The notes below the pieces were generated by a model, which did no database searches, was not told the origin of the DNA, and was given only the letters and a program-made list of their open reading frames with translations. Below are positions 8,539 to 17,453 of a stretch of 64,000 bases of DNA, piece after piece (the first letter of the stretch is position 1; the number at the start of each line of letters is the position of its first letter). Origin of the DNA: Streptomyces sp. NBC_00414 (GTDB lineage: Bacteria; Actinomycetota; Actinomycetes; Streptomycetales; Streptomycetaceae). The stretch covers positions 6,944,001 through 7,008,000 of the forward strand of contig NZ_CP107935.1 of the NCBI RefSeq assembly GCF_036038375.1, read 5' to 3'. The position numbers and the translations under genes are program-made.

Positions 8539-10013
8539 CCCGCCGGCTGCTCCTCAGCTATCTCGCCCTCACCGCCCTGGTACTGCTCTGCCTGGAGATC
8601 CCCCTGGGATTCGTGTACTCACGGGGCGAGTTGGAGCGCGTCATCAACGCCGCGCAGGACGAGGCGGAGTCGGTCTCGGCGTTCGCCTCGCTGTCCATCG
8701 ACGCCGGGCGCGCGGCGCAGGACCTGCCGGACCGGGCGGCCCACTGCGCCGAGCGCATCGGCGGCAGGGTGCTGATCGTGGACCAGTCAGGGGACCTGCT
8801 GGCCACCTCGCACGAACTGTCCGCCGAGCTGTCGGGTGCGGAGTCCGGCAACCCGGCCTCCTGGCCCGGCATCGAGGCCGCGCTCCGGGGCACCGCCACG
8901 GCGGACGTCCGCACCTCCACCATCGGCGGCGTCGAGTACATCGCGGTCGCCGCCCCCGTGACGCACGGTGCCGAGAGGCTGGGCGCGGTACGGATCACGG
9001 TGCCCAGCCGGATGGTGACGGAGCGCGTGCAGCACGTATGGCTGCTGCTCATCCTCGGCGGCCTCGCGGTCCTCGCGGCCGTCGCCGTCATCGGCTTCGC
9101 CATCGCGCGCTGGACCGGTCGTCCGATTCGTGAACTGGAGCGGGCGACACAGGAGTTGGCGGACGGTGGCCCCGCCACGACGGTGGCGATCACCAACGGG
9201 CCGCCCGAGGTGCGCAGTCTCGCCGCCACCTTCAACCGCACCGCCGCCCGCCTCGAACACCTCCTGGCCTCCCAGCGCGCCTTCGCGGGTGAGGCCTCGC
9301 ACCAGCTCAAGACGCCCCTCGCCGCGCTGCGGCTGCGCCTGGAGAACCTGGAGTCGGACATCGCGCTGCACGCCCGGGGCAACCTCGACGCGGCGGTGAC
9401 CGAGACCGACCGGCTCGCCAGGATGGTCGAGGGGCTGCTGGCCATGGCCCGGCTCGACGAGAGCGCCGTCGTGCGTGAGCCGGTGGACCTGGACCTGGTC
9501 TGCGCCGAACGCCATCGGGCCTGGGCGCCGATGTTCGAGCAGCGCGGGGTGCGGCTCGTGCTGCTCGGCGACTACAGCGGGCCCGTGCTCGCGGTGCCCG
9601 GCGCGGTGGAGCAGATTCTGGACAACCTGCTCTCCAACGCCCTGAGGGTGTCGCCCCCTCACTCCACCGTCTCCATGGACCTGCGTCGGCCGACTGCCCA
9701 CGAACGCCGGTTCCCGCACCGGCCGTTGGGGGCGGCGCGCGTCGAGCTGCATGTCACGGACGAGGGGCCCGGTATGACCGAGGAGCAGCGGCGTCGGGCG
9801 TTCGACCGCTTCTGGCGGGCTCCTGGCGCGCCCAAGGGGGGTACGGGGTTGGGGCTGGCCCTGGTCCAGCGCCTCACCCACGCGAGCGGTGGGGACATCG
9901 CGTTGCGTCCTGCCGCGGCCGGGGGTGGGCTGGACGCGATGGTCCGGCTGGCCCCGGCGGGCGCCACCACCGTCCCGCCGGCCAGACGGCTGGAGACCAC
10001 TGCCGCGCCATAA
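8535..10013 (+). CDS. Sensor histidine kinase (HAMP, HisKA, HATPase)
   Basis: A 492-residue membrane kinase and partner of the preceding regulator (ATGA overlap 8535-8538). It has a transmembrane helix near residues 5-28, an extracytoplasmic sensor of about 130 residues, a second helix around 168-190 (LLLILGGLAVLAAVAVIG), HAMP, a HisKA dimerisation helix with the phosphoacceptor His in EASHQLKTPLA, and an ATPase domain with N-box (LDNLLSNAL), DEGPGM and GTGLGLALV. All catalytic boxes look intact. The signal is unknown. Confidence 0.95.
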   Translation: MTRRLLLSYLALTALVLLCLEIPLGFVYSRGELERVINAAQDEAESVSAFASLSIDAGRAAQDLPDRAAHCAERIGGRVLIVDQSGDLLATSHELSAELSGAESGNPASWPGIEAALRGTATADVRTSTIGGVEYIAVAAPVTHGAERLGAVRITVPSRMVTERVQHVWLLLILGGLAVLAAVAVIGFAIARWTGRPIRELERATQELADGGPATTVAITNGPPEVRSLAATFNRTAARLEHLLASQRAFAGEASHQLKTPLAALRLRLENLESDIALHARGNLDAAVTETDRLARMVEGLLAMARLDESAVVREPVDLDLVCAERHRAWAPMFEQRGVRLVLLGDYSGPVLAVPGAVEQILDNLLSNALRVSPPHSTVSMDLRRPTAHERRFPHRPLGAARVELHVTDEGPGMTEEQRRRAFDRFWRAPGAPKGGTGLGLALVQRLTHASGGDIALRPAAAGGGLDAMVRLAPAGATTVPPARRLETTAAP

Positions 10014-10070
10014 GGCGCCGGTCCAGCCCGGGCCCGCGGTCCGTCCGCAGGCGGCCCATGGCTGCCCGCA

Positions 10071-10119
10071 CAGTTCCCCGCGCCCCTGAGGGGCCGGTTT
10101 TCAGGGGCACGGGGAACTG
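10071..10119. terminator. Hairpin made of two facing GGGGCGCGGGGAAC repeats
   Basis: Arms 10071-10089 (CAGTTCCCCGCGCCCCTGA) and 10101-10119 pair at 18 of 19 positions. It sits between the convergent kinase gene and nirD, so it probably stops both transcripts. It shows how the dispersed repeat family can double as a terminator. Confidence 0.75.
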
Positions 10120-10160
10120 CGCGGCCAACGCCTCCCGGGGCGCCCCCGGGGGGAGGGACC

Positions 10161-10520
10161 TCAGCGGGTGCGTACCTCGTACGTCGTCACCGTCACCGAC
10201 TCGTCGTCCAGGCACAGGCCCGACGCCAGGTCGAACCGCTGCTTCAGGAGCGGCGAGGCCACGAACGGCCGCCCCTGGTGGGACCCGGTCAGCCCGCGCG
10301 ACAGCACGGCCGCACCGGAGAACGGATCGCGGTTGTCGATCGCGTACATCCGCCCCGTACGGTCCATGAAGAGCGCCACCTGCCGCCCGTCCGGCAGCAG
10401 CGCGGCCACCCCCCGGCCGGGAATCAGCAGGCCCAGGTCGCACACGGCGAACCAGTCGTCGTCGGGTCCGGCCAGCCGGAGTTCGACCGTGAGCGTCGTG
10501 GTCTCGGGTGCGAGGGTCAT
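10161..10520 (-). CDS. nirD: Nitrite reductase small subunit
   Basis: A 119-residue Rieske-fold small subunit of assimilatory NADH-dependent nitrite reductase, the partner of NirB. Typical motifs are GRGVAALLPDGRQVALF, then YAIDNRDPFSGAAVLSRGL and QRFDLASGLCLDD. As in most NirD proteins the usual Cys/His iron-sulfur ligands of true Rieske proteins are absent. ATG 10520 overlaps the nirB stop by 4 bp (10517-10520). It is the last gene of the nir operon. Confidence 0.95.
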   Translation of the reverse strand: MTLAPETTTLTVELRLAGPDDDWFAVCDLGLLIPGRGVAALLPDGRQVALFMDRTGRMYAIDNRDPFSGAAVLSRGLTGSHQGRPFVASPLLKQRFDLASGLCLDDESVTVTTYEVRTR

Positions 10521-13180
10521 CGCTGGGCGCTTCCTTCCAGGGGGCGGGTGCCGATGGTCAGCAGCGGCAGGTCGGGCTTGATCTGGTCGCGTTCGGCGAC
10601 GAAGCCGACGACCGGGTCGGGGGTGTCCGGCGCGTTCACGAAGGAGACGAAGCGGGACAGCTTCTCCGGGTCGTTGATGGTCTCGGCCCACTCGTCGCGG
10701 TAGGCGGCGACGTGCGCCGTCATCAGCGACTCCAGCTCCTCGCAGATGCCCAGCGAGTCGTCCACGACGACGTCACGGACGTGGTCCAGGCCGCCGGGGA
10801 TCCGCTCCAGCCAGGTGGAGGTGCGCTCCAGACGGTCGGCCGTACGGATGTAGAACATCAGGAACCGGTCGATCAGGCGGATCAGTTCGGCGTCCGAGAG
10901 ATCCTGGGCCAGCAGGTCCGCGTGGCGCGGGGTGGCGCCGCCGTTGCCGCCGACGTACAGGTTCCAGCCGGCCGCGGTGGCGATGATGCCGAAGTCCTTC
11001 GACTGGGCCTCGGCGCACTCGCGCGCGCAGCCGGAGACCGCCGACTTGAGCTTGTGCGGGGAGCGCAGACCCCGGTAGCGCAGCTCCAGGTCGATGGCCA
11101 TGCGCACCGAGTCCTGGACGCCGTAGCGGCACCAGGTCTGCCCCACGCACGACTTGACGGTCCGCAGCGACTTTCCGTACGCGTGCCCGGACTCGAAACC
11201 GGCGTCCACCAACCGGGCCCAGATGAGCGGGAGCTGTTCGACGCGCGCGCCGAACATGTCGATCCGCTGGCCGCCCGTGATCTTCGTGTAGAGGCCGAAG
11301 TCCCGCGCCACTTCCCCGATCACGATGAGCTTCTCGGGGGTGATCTCGCCGCCTGGGATGCGCGGCACGATCGAGTACGAGCCGTTCTTCTGCAGGTTCG
11401 CGAGGAAGTGGTCGTTGGTGTCCTGGAGGGCGGCCTGCTCGCCGCCGAGGACGTACCCCTCGGCGCCGATCGTGGGCGCGAGCGAGGCGATGATCGAGCC
11501 GACCGTGGGCTTGCAGACCTCGCAGCCGTCGCCGCCGCGCGCGTTCTCACGGCCGTAGCGGTCCAGGAGCTGCTGGTACGAGGAGATGCGCAGCGCGAGG
11601 ACGATCTCGTACAGCTCCTCGCGGGTCTGGGAGAAGCAGCCGCACAGGCCCTTGTCGACCTCGACGCCGCTCGCCTCCAGCTCGGAGGTGACGAGCTGGC
11701 CGAGCACCTTGACACAACTCCCGCAGCCGGTACCGGCCTTGGTGCACTTCTTGACCTCGGGAACCGTCGTGCAGGAGTGCTCGGTGACCGCGCCGCGGAT
11801 CGCGCCCTTGGTGACGTTGTGGCAGGAGCAGATGATCGCCTCGTCCGGCAGGGACGACGGGCCGAGCTGCGCGGGGGCGCCCGCGCAGCTCGGCAGGACG
11901 AGCTGCTCCGGAGCGATCGGCGGCACCGAACCGGTGAAGGCGCGCAGGGTCCCGTACGCGTCCGCGTCGCCGACCAGGATGCCGCCCAGCAGCTCCCCGC
12001 CAGGCCCGATGACCAGCTTCTTGTACGTGCCGGAGCGGGAGTCCGCGTAGACGACGTCGAGGCAGTCGGCGGCGGCGCCGTGCGCGTCACCGAAGGAGGC
12101 GACGTCGACACCGAGGAGCTTCAGCTTGGTGGAGAGGTCGGCGCCGGTGAAGGAGGCCGCGTCGGCGGTGCCGGCGAGGGCCGTCCCGTCGGCGCCACCT
12201 GCGACGGCGGCCTCGTCGGCGGCGATCGTGGCGGCGGCCGTCTCGGCCATCTCGTAGCCGGGCGCGACCAGCCCGTACACCCGGCCGTCCGAGGCCAGCG
12301 CGCACTCGCCGATCGCGAAGACCCGCTGGTCGGAGACGGTCCGGCACTGGTCGTCGACGCTGATGCCGCCGCGCTCGCCCACGGTCAGGCCGCAGTCGCG
12401 GGCGAGCTGGTCACGGGGGCGTACCCCGGCCGAGAACACCACCAGGTCGGTGGCGACCGTCGAGCCGTCGGAGAGCTTCATGCCGGTCACGGCGCCGTCG
12501 TCGCCGGTGACGACCTCCTGCGTACCCGTGCCGGTGTGGACGGTGAGGCCCATGTTCTCGATGGTGCGCAGGAGGGCCGCGCCGCCGCCCTCGTCGACCT
12601 GGACGGGCATCAGGCGCGGCGCGAACTCCACGATGTGCGTGGCGAGTCCGAGTCCCTTCAGCGCGCCGGCGGCCTCAAGTCCGAGCAGTCCGCCGCCGAC
12701 CACCGCGCCGGTCGTCGCCCGCGCCTTCGCGTACTCCTCGATGGCGAGCAGGTCCTCGATCGTGCGGTAGACGAAGCAGCCCTCGGCGTCCTTGCCCGGC
12801 ACGGGCGGCACGAAGGGGAACGAGCCGGTGGCGAGGACCAGCGTGTCGTAGCCGACGACGAGACCCGAGCGGGCGGTGACCTTCCGGGCGGCCCGGTCGA
12901 CGGTCTCGGCCGGGTCCCCGAGGTGCAGCTCGATCCCGTGTTCCGCGATGAACTCCATGTCCGTCACGGACAGTTCCTCGGGCGTGCGGCCCGAGAAGTA
13001 CGAGGTGAGCTGTACGCGGTCGTACGCGGGCCGCGGCTCCTCGCACAGCACGACCACGCGGTGCGTGGCGGTCAGGCCGCGCTCGGCGAGCGCTTCGAGG
13101 AAGCGCTGGCCGACCATTCCGTGACCGACGAGCACGATCGTGGGGCGGGGTCCGGTTCCCACAAGTGCGGTCGTGGACAT
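10517..13180 (-). CDS. nirB: Nitrite reductase large subunit
   Basis: An 887-residue, full-length cytoplasmic enzyme that reduces nitrite to ammonium with NAD(P)H. Domains in order: FAD/NAD reductase (about 1-400; VLVGHGMVGQRF, GAVVGGGLLGLEAA), a BFD-like [2Fe-2S] domain (about 430-490; CSCHN and CTKAGTGCGSC), then the two ferredoxin-like halves with the [4Fe-4S]-siroheme site (CVGQTWCRYG and SGCARECAEAQ, about 640-700). The start ATG 13180 overlaps the upstream reductase stop by one base (TGATG). Control is probably by GlnR through the box at 14445. Confidence 0.97.
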   Translation of the reverse strand: MSTTALVGTGPRPTIVLVGHGMVGQRFLEALAERGLTATHRVVVLCEEPRPAYDRVQLTSYFSGRTPEELSVTDMEFIAEHGIELHLGDPAETVDRAARKVTARSGLVVGYDTLVLATGSFPFVPPVPGKDAEGCFVYRTIEDLLAIEEYAKARATTGAVVGGGLLGLEAAGALKGLGLATHIVEFAPRLMPVQVDEGGGAALLRTIENMGLTVHTGTGTQEVVTGDDGAVTGMKLSDGSTVATDLVVFSAGVRPRDQLARDCGLTVGERGGISVDDQCRTVSDQRVFAIGECALASDGRVYGLVAPGYEMAETAAATIAADEAAVAGGADGTALAGTADAASFTGADLSTKLKLLGVDVASFGDAHGAAADCLDVVYADSRSGTYKKLVIGPGGELLGGILVGDADAYGTLRAFTGSVPPIAPEQLVLPSCAGAPAQLGPSSLPDEAIICSCHNVTKGAIRGAVTEHSCTTVPEVKKCTKAGTGCGSCVKVLGQLVTSELEASGVEVDKGLCGCFSQTREELYEIVLALRISSYQQLLDRYGRENARGGDGCEVCKPTVGSIIASLAPTIGAEGYVLGGEQAALQDTNDHFLANLQKNGSYSIVPRIPGGEITPEKLIVIGEVARDFGLYTKITGGQRIDMFGARVEQLPLIWARLVDAGFESGHAYGKSLRTVKSCVGQTWCRYGVQDSVRMAIDLELRYRGLRSPHKLKSAVSGCARECAEAQSKDFGIIATAAGWNLYVGGNGGATPRHADLLAQDLSDAELIRLIDRFLMFYIRTADRLERTSTWLERIPGGLDHVRDVVVDDSLGICEELESLMTAHVAAYRDEWAETINDPEKLSRFVSFVNAPDTPDPVVGFVAERDQIKPDLPLLTIGTRPLEGSAQR

Positions 13181-14421
13181 CAGGAGCCTCCATCGTTGGT
13201 GAGCAGGTGGAGCAGCGGTGCGCCGTCCGTGGGGAGCGGCTCTGCTCCCTCCCAGGCGCGGGCGAGCGCGCCGACGGTGCCGAGCTCGCCGACGAGGACC
13301 CCGCCGACCAGGCGGTCGTCGCGGACGACGACCTTTCGGTAGGTGCCGCGGGTCGCGTCGGTGAGCTGGATGACGTCGTCCCCGGGGAGCGGGGTGTGCT
13401 CCCCGAAGGCGGCGAGGTCGAGCGGGTTGCCGGAGGCGAGGGTCAGCCGGGTGAGGGCGCGCGTGCCGCTGTAGCCGGCGGCGCCTCCCGCGGATGCGGT
13501 CCCCGCCGATGACCGGGCCAGCAACTCGGCCAGGACTTCGGCCTGTTCGAGCGCGGGCGCCGCCAGCCCGTAGACCTGGCCGTCGTGCTGTGAGCAGTCG
13601 CCGATGGCCCGGATGTGCGGGTCGGAGGTGCGCAGTTCGTCGTCGACGATGACGCCCTTGTGCACGGCGAGACCGGCGTCCTGGGCGAGGCCCACCCGCG
13701 GATGCACTCCGCAGGCCAGCACCACCAGGTCGGCGCCGAGGGCGTATCCGTCGGCCATCTCGACCGAGCGGACGGCACCCTCGATGCAGCGCACGCCGCG
13801 TACCCGGGTCTCGGTGTGCACCTCGACGCCGAGGTTCTTGAGGTGCCGGAGCACCAACTTGGATGCCGACGGGTCGAGTTGACGTTCCATCAGGCGCTCG
13901 CCCTGCTGGGCCAGCACCACCTGCGCGCCGCGTTCGGCGAGCGCGCGGGCGGCCGAGACGCCGAGCAGACCGCCGCCGATGACGACGGCCCGGGTGTCCT
14001 GCCGTACGGCCGCCGACAGGCCCAGGCAGTCGTCCATCGTGCGGAACGCGTGGACTCCTTCCGGCAGTTCGTGCCGGTCGGGGGCGAACAGGCCGCGCAG
14101 GGGCGGCAGCACCGGGTTCGAGCCGGTGGCCAGGACCAGCGTGTCGTATGCGATCACCGTGCTGTCCGCGAGGTGCACCTGCCGTGCCGCGCGGTCGATG
14201 TGCACCACCCGGCCACGGGTCAGCCGCTCGGGCGTGGGGAGCGCGATGACCTCGGGGGCGTAACGCCCCGCCAGGACCTCCGCGAGCAGAACCCGGTTGT
14301 ACGGGGTGTGCTCCTCCTCGCCGACGAGTACGGCGGACACGCCGAGCTCTCCGAGCCTGCGGGCGAGACGTACGCCCGCGAGGCCGGCGCCGATCACCAC
14401 CACACGCGTATTCGAGGTCAT
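13180..14421 (-). CDS. FAD-dependent oxidoreductase, first gene of the nir operon
   Basis: A 413-residue two-dinucleotide-fold flavoprotein: FAD-binding VIGAGLAGVRLA at the N-terminus, NAD-binding VIGGGLLGVSAARAL in the middle, and the second FAD motif VIDD...DPHIRAIGDCSQ. It resembles the N-terminal reductase half of NirB, its neighbour, and probably arose from the same family. It may pass electrons to nitrite or nitrate reductase, which lacks its own reductase domain in this genome; that role is inference. A GlnR-like box begins 24 bp upstream of the start codon. Confidence 0.9.
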   Translation of the reverse strand: MTSNTRVVVIGAGLAGVRLARRLGELGVSAVLVGEEEHTPYNRVLLAEVLAGRYAPEVIALPTPERLTRGRVVHIDRAARQVHLADSTVIAYDTLVLATGSNPVLPPLRGLFAPDRHELPEGVHAFRTMDDCLGLSAAVRQDTRAVVIGGGLLGVSAARALAERGAQVVLAQQGERLMERQLDPSASKLVLRHLKNLGVEVHTETRVRGVRCIEGAVRSVEMADGYALGADLVVLACGVHPRVGLAQDAGLAVHKGVIVDDELRTSDPHIRAIGDCSQHDGQVYGLAAPALEQAEVLAELLARSSAGTASAGGAAGYSGTRALTRLTLASGNPLDLAAFGEHTPLPGDDVIQLTDATRGTYRKVVVRDDRLVGGVLVGELGTVGALARAWEGAEPLPTDGAPLLHLLTNDGGS

Positions 14422-14444
14422 GTACCGCAGCCTGCGGTGCCGGT

Positions 14445-14482
14445 GTTACCCGGCCGCATCACGACTGTTTCCCGCGGGGAAC
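14445..14482 (-). promoter_or_regulatory. Predicted GlnR operator of the nir operon
   Basis: Read on the + strand: GTTAC-n6-GCATC-n6-GTTTC-n6-GGAAC, four 5-bp elements at exact 11-bp steps. That is the a-b-a-b layout known for actinomycete GlnR (gTnAC-n6-GaAAC). On the coding strand it includes a perfect GAAAC. Its near edge is 24 bp from the start codon at 14421. nirB is a known GlnR target in S. coelicolor. Confidence 0.82.
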
Positions 14483-14691
14483 GCTGCCCTCAGCGGGACC
14501 GGGACGCGGTTGTGAGGGCGCGAGGCCCCCGGGCGGGGCGGGATGGGGTGGGGTTAACCGAACCTCCGGGTTCCGTGCGAGCACCATCGATCGCGGCGCC
14601 CGGACAAGGAAACCTTCCGTAGAGGCCATGCCTCAGAACTCATGCCGCATGCCTGATGCCTCACGCCTGACGCCGACACGGAGGAGCGAAC

Positions 14692-15213
14692 ATGGACACC
14701 GTTCGGGAACCGCCCGTCCGGAAGCCGTACGTCCGGGACGACCTCGCCGTACGGGCCTGGCAGCTCGTGCGCGAGCCGTTCACCGCGGGAACCTGGCGGC
14801 GGGTCGCGTACGCGCTGCTGGCCGTGCCGGTCGCACTGGCCGCCGTGCCGGTCGCACTGCTCGGCGGCCGTGCGGCGGCGGGCCGTTGGCAGCGCGGCCT
14901 CGTCCGGCGCCTCCTCGGCACGCGGCTGCCCGGCTCCTCACCGGGTGTGCGGCACGCGCTGCTCGCCCTGCCGCTGAACCTCGCGGTGGCGGCCGTCACC
15001 CTCTACGGCTGGATGGTCGTCCCCATGAACATCGGCTGGCCCCTGCGCGGCGGCGACCCGGCCACCTCCTGGGGCGGGCCGACCTTCGCCGGGGCATGGG
15101 CGTTCCACGCGGTCCTCGGCGGGATCGGCTTCCTGCTGCTCATGCCGTGGGTCGGCCGTGCCCTGGCCGCGCTCCAGCTGCGACTGGCGACGGCACTCCT
15201 CGCGCGGCCGTAG
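14692..15213 (+). CDS. Membrane protein related to two-component sensor domains
   Basis: A 173-residue protein with about three hydrophobic segments (near 40-65, 88-110 and 135-155) and basic ends. The composition and the pattern REPFTAGTWRRVAYALLAVP resemble the N-terminal membrane sensor region found in many Streptomyces NarL-type kinases, such as the next gene 9 bp downstream. It is probably an accessory membrane subunit of that kinase, or a split sensor half. The ATG at 14692 follows GGAGCG. No enzymatic motif is seen. Confidence 0.75.
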   Translation: MDTVREPPVRKPYVRDDLAVRAWQLVREPFTAGTWRRVAYALLAVPVALAAVPVALLGGRAAAGRWQRGLVRRLLGTRLPGSSPGVRHALLALPLNLAVAAVTLYGWMVVPMNIGWPLRGGDPATSWGGPTFAGAWAFHAVLGGIGFLLLMPWVGRALAALQLRLATALLARP

Positions 15214-15222
15214 GTTGACGAG

Positions 15223-16602
15223 ATGCCTGATCCCAGGTCCACGCGCCGCCCGGCTGTCCGCCGCCCGGTCGTCCGGCGGCGGGTCACGCGCGGCCCGCTC
15301 GCCGCCTTCGCGGTCACGGCCGCCCGGCGCCCGCTCGCCGCCTTCCGGCCGCGCGCCCTCGCCACCCTCCTCTACGCGCTGATCGCGCTCCCGCTCGCCC
15401 TCGTCGGCTGCCTGCTGACCCTCGCGGGGCTGCTCGTCGGCGGGGTCCTGTCCGTGACCACGCTCGGGCTGTGGGTCCTCGCGCTGACCGTGCGGGGCGC
15501 GCTCGCGCTCGGCGCGCTCCAACGGGCCCTCGCGCGCCGCCTGCTGCACCTGGCGATCGAGGAACCGCCCGCGCCCGGAGCGCACGGGGCAGACGGCGCG
15601 CACGGTGTACTCGGCCGGCGCCGGGCCCTGCTCCTCGGCCGGGCCGGCTGGCGTGCGGTCGGCTGCGCGCTCGGCGCGCCCGTCACGGCGGTGCTCGCGT
15701 ACGCGGCGGCCCTCGGCGCGTACGGCTACGGAACCCAGTCGGCCCTCCACCCCCTCCTCAAGAGGTGGAACCACCACACGGTGCGCGACGGGGACTCCGT
15801 ACGGCACGTGTCGCTCGAAGTCCTCGGCTTCCAGCTGGACTCCTGGCCCCGCTGGCTGATCCCGGTGGCCGTGGGTCTCCTGCTCCTGTCGGCCGCGCCC
15901 TGGCTGATGCGCCATGCCCTCGCCCCGCACCGCCTGCTGCTCGCCGCCACGCTCGGCCCGAGTGCGGCGGACCGCCGTATCCGCACCCTGGAGGAGACGC
16001 GCGCCCAGGCAGTGGACGACGCGGCGGCCACCCTCCGCCGGATCGAGCGCGACCTGCACGACGGGACACAGGCCCGGCTCGTAGGGCTCGCGATGCATCT
16101 GACGATGATCCGGGAACTGATCGGCGCGGACGCGGACCGCGACCGGCTCCTCACCGTGGTGGACACCGCCCAGGGCAACGCCAAGCAGGCCATCGCCGAC
16201 CTGCGCCATCTCGTCAAGGGCATCCATCCGCCCGTACTGGACCAGGGCCTCGACACGGCCCTCGCCACCCTCGCGGCGGACGTGGCGCTGCCCGTCGAGG
16301 TCGTCACGGACATCGGGGACCGCCCCGCGCCCGCCGTCGAGTCGATCGCCTACTTCTGTGTCGCCGAACTCCTCGCCAACGCGGCCAAGCACAGCGGGGC
16401 GCCGCACGCCACGGTGAAGGTGACCGCACGCGCCGGGCTGCTCGGACTCACCGTCCGGGACGAGGGCCGCGGGGGAGCGGCGATCGGCGCGGGCTCGGGG
16501 CTCACCGGCCTGCTGACCCGGGTACGGACCGTGGACGGCACGCTCACCTGCGACAGCCCGCCGGGAGGGCCTACCGTGGTCACGGTCGAGCTGCCGTACT
16601 GA
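15223..16602 (+). CDS. NarL-type sensor histidine kinase
   Basis: A 459-residue kinase. The N-terminal membrane sensor (about 1-245) has four hydrophobic segments, the last pair around an extracytoplasmic loop. HisKA_3 dimerisation helices carry the phosphoacceptor His in RIERDLHDGTQARL (about residue 276). The ATPase domain has N-box VAELLANAAKHSG and VRDEGRGGA followed by GLTGLLTRV. It forms an operon with the preceding membrane protein and the following LuxR-type regulator 44 bp downstream. The signal is unknown. Confidence 0.92.
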   Translation: MPDPRSTRRPAVRRPVVRRRVTRGPLAAFAVTAARRPLAAFRPRALATLLYALIALPLALVGCLLTLAGLLVGGVLSVTTLGLWVLALTVRGALALGALQRALARRLLHLAIEEPPAPGAHGADGAHGVLGRRRALLLGRAGWRAVGCALGAPVTAVLAYAAALGAYGYGTQSALHPLLKRWNHHTVRDGDSVRHVSLEVLGFQLDSWPRWLIPVAVGLLLLSAAPWLMRHALAPHRLLLAATLGPSAADRRIRTLEETRAQAVDDAAATLRRIERDLHDGTQARLVGLAMHLTMIRELIGADADRDRLLTVVDTAQGNAKQAIADLRHLVKGIHPPVLDQGLDTALATLAADVALPVEVVTDIGDRPAPAVESIAYFCVAELLANAAKHSGAPHATVKVTARAGLLGLTVRDEGRGGAAIGAGSGLTGLLTRVRTVDGTLTCDSPPGGPTVVTVELPY

Positions 16603-16646
16603 ACCCGCCTGCCGTACCGGGCCCGTCCACTGTCGAAGAGGGGCAC

Positions 16647-17297
16647 ATGCGCGTTGTCATCGCCGAGGACTCCGCCCTCCTGCGCGACGGCCTGGCGCAG
16701 CTCCTGCAGCTGCGGGGCGTGGAGGTCGCCGCGGCCGTCGGGGACGCCGACGCGCTGCTGACCGCCGTGGCCGAGCACCGCCCGGACGCCGCCGTCGTCG
16801 ACATCCGGATGCCTCCGACCCAGACGGACGAGGGGATCAGGGCGGCGGTACGGCTGCGCGCGGACCACCCCACCACGGGGGTGCTGATCTTCTCCCAGTA
16901 CGTCGAGACGAAGTACGCGGCCCAGCTCCTGGGCACCAGCCCGGGCGGTGTCGGCTACCTCCTCAAGGAGCGTGTCGTCGACATCGCCGAGTTCGTGGAC
17001 GCGCTGGAGCGGATCGCCGCCGGCGGGACCGCCCTCGACCCCGAGGTGGTCGCCCAGCTCTTCGGCGCGAGCCGCCGCGCCACCGCCCTGGACGCCCTCA
17101 CGCCCCGCGAACGCGAAGTGCTCGCGTCGATGGCCGAGGGGCGTACGAACCACGCGATCGCCGCGTCCTTCACCGTCTCGGAACGGGCCGTGGAGAAACA
17201 CATCGCCAACATCTTCACCAAGCTCGGCCTGCCGCCCTCCGACACCCAGAACCGGCGGGTGCTCGCGGTCCTGCGCTACCTGGAGACGACGGGCTGA
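16647..17297 (+). CDS. NarL/LuxR-family response regulator
   Basis: A 216-residue regulator: receiver with acidic ED at 8-9, phosphoacceptor Asp in AAVVDIRMPP (about residue 53), and Lys in YLLKERV. The C-terminal LuxR helix-turn-helix is about 148-210 (LTPREREVLASMAEGRTN, then SERAVEKHIANIFTKLGL). The start ATG 16647 follows GAAGAGGGG, a good ribosome site. It is the cognate partner of the kinase just upstream. Confidence 0.94.
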   Translation: MRVVIAEDSALLRDGLAQLLQLRGVEVAAAVGDADALLTAVAEHRPDAAVVDIRMPPTQTDEGIRAAVRLRADHPTTGVLIFSQYVETKYAAQLLGTSPGGVGYLLKERVVDIAEFVDALERIAAGGTALDPEVVAQLFGASRRATALDALTPREREVLASMAEGRTNHAIAASFTVSERAVEKHIANIFTKLGLPPSDTQNRRVLAVLRYLETTG

Positions 17298-17333
17298 TCT
17301 GCGGCCTGCGGCCTGTCGTCCGCCGCCTGTCGT

Positions 17334-17361
17334 CTGCCGTCTGCCGTTTGCCGTCTGCCGT
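17334..17361. repeat. 7-bp tandem repeat, four units
   Basis: CTGCCGT is repeated four times in a row (17334-17361, third unit TTGCCGT), inside a wider GCCTGTCGTC-rich stretch. It lies between the response regulator and the TauE gene. No hairpin is evident. Probably replication-slippage sequence. Confidence 0.7.
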
Positions 17362-17453
17362 CCGCGGGGCCGGGGGCCCGGGAAGCTCAGAAGACCCTCA
17401 AGATTCACAGAATTCATGGACGGCACATCTATCTCGTCCATAAGGTCGCGATC

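Noticed and set aside
10508..13342. Long open frame (over 900 codons) on the + strand opposite nirB
   Set aside because: It is the GC-rich antisense of nirB: Arg/Val/Asp/Gly-rich with no domain, while nirB has complete motifs.
17334..17361. CRISPR-like array
   Set aside because: The 7-bp repeats are head-to-tail without spacers; other short tandem repeats in the window are the same. No cas genes are seen.
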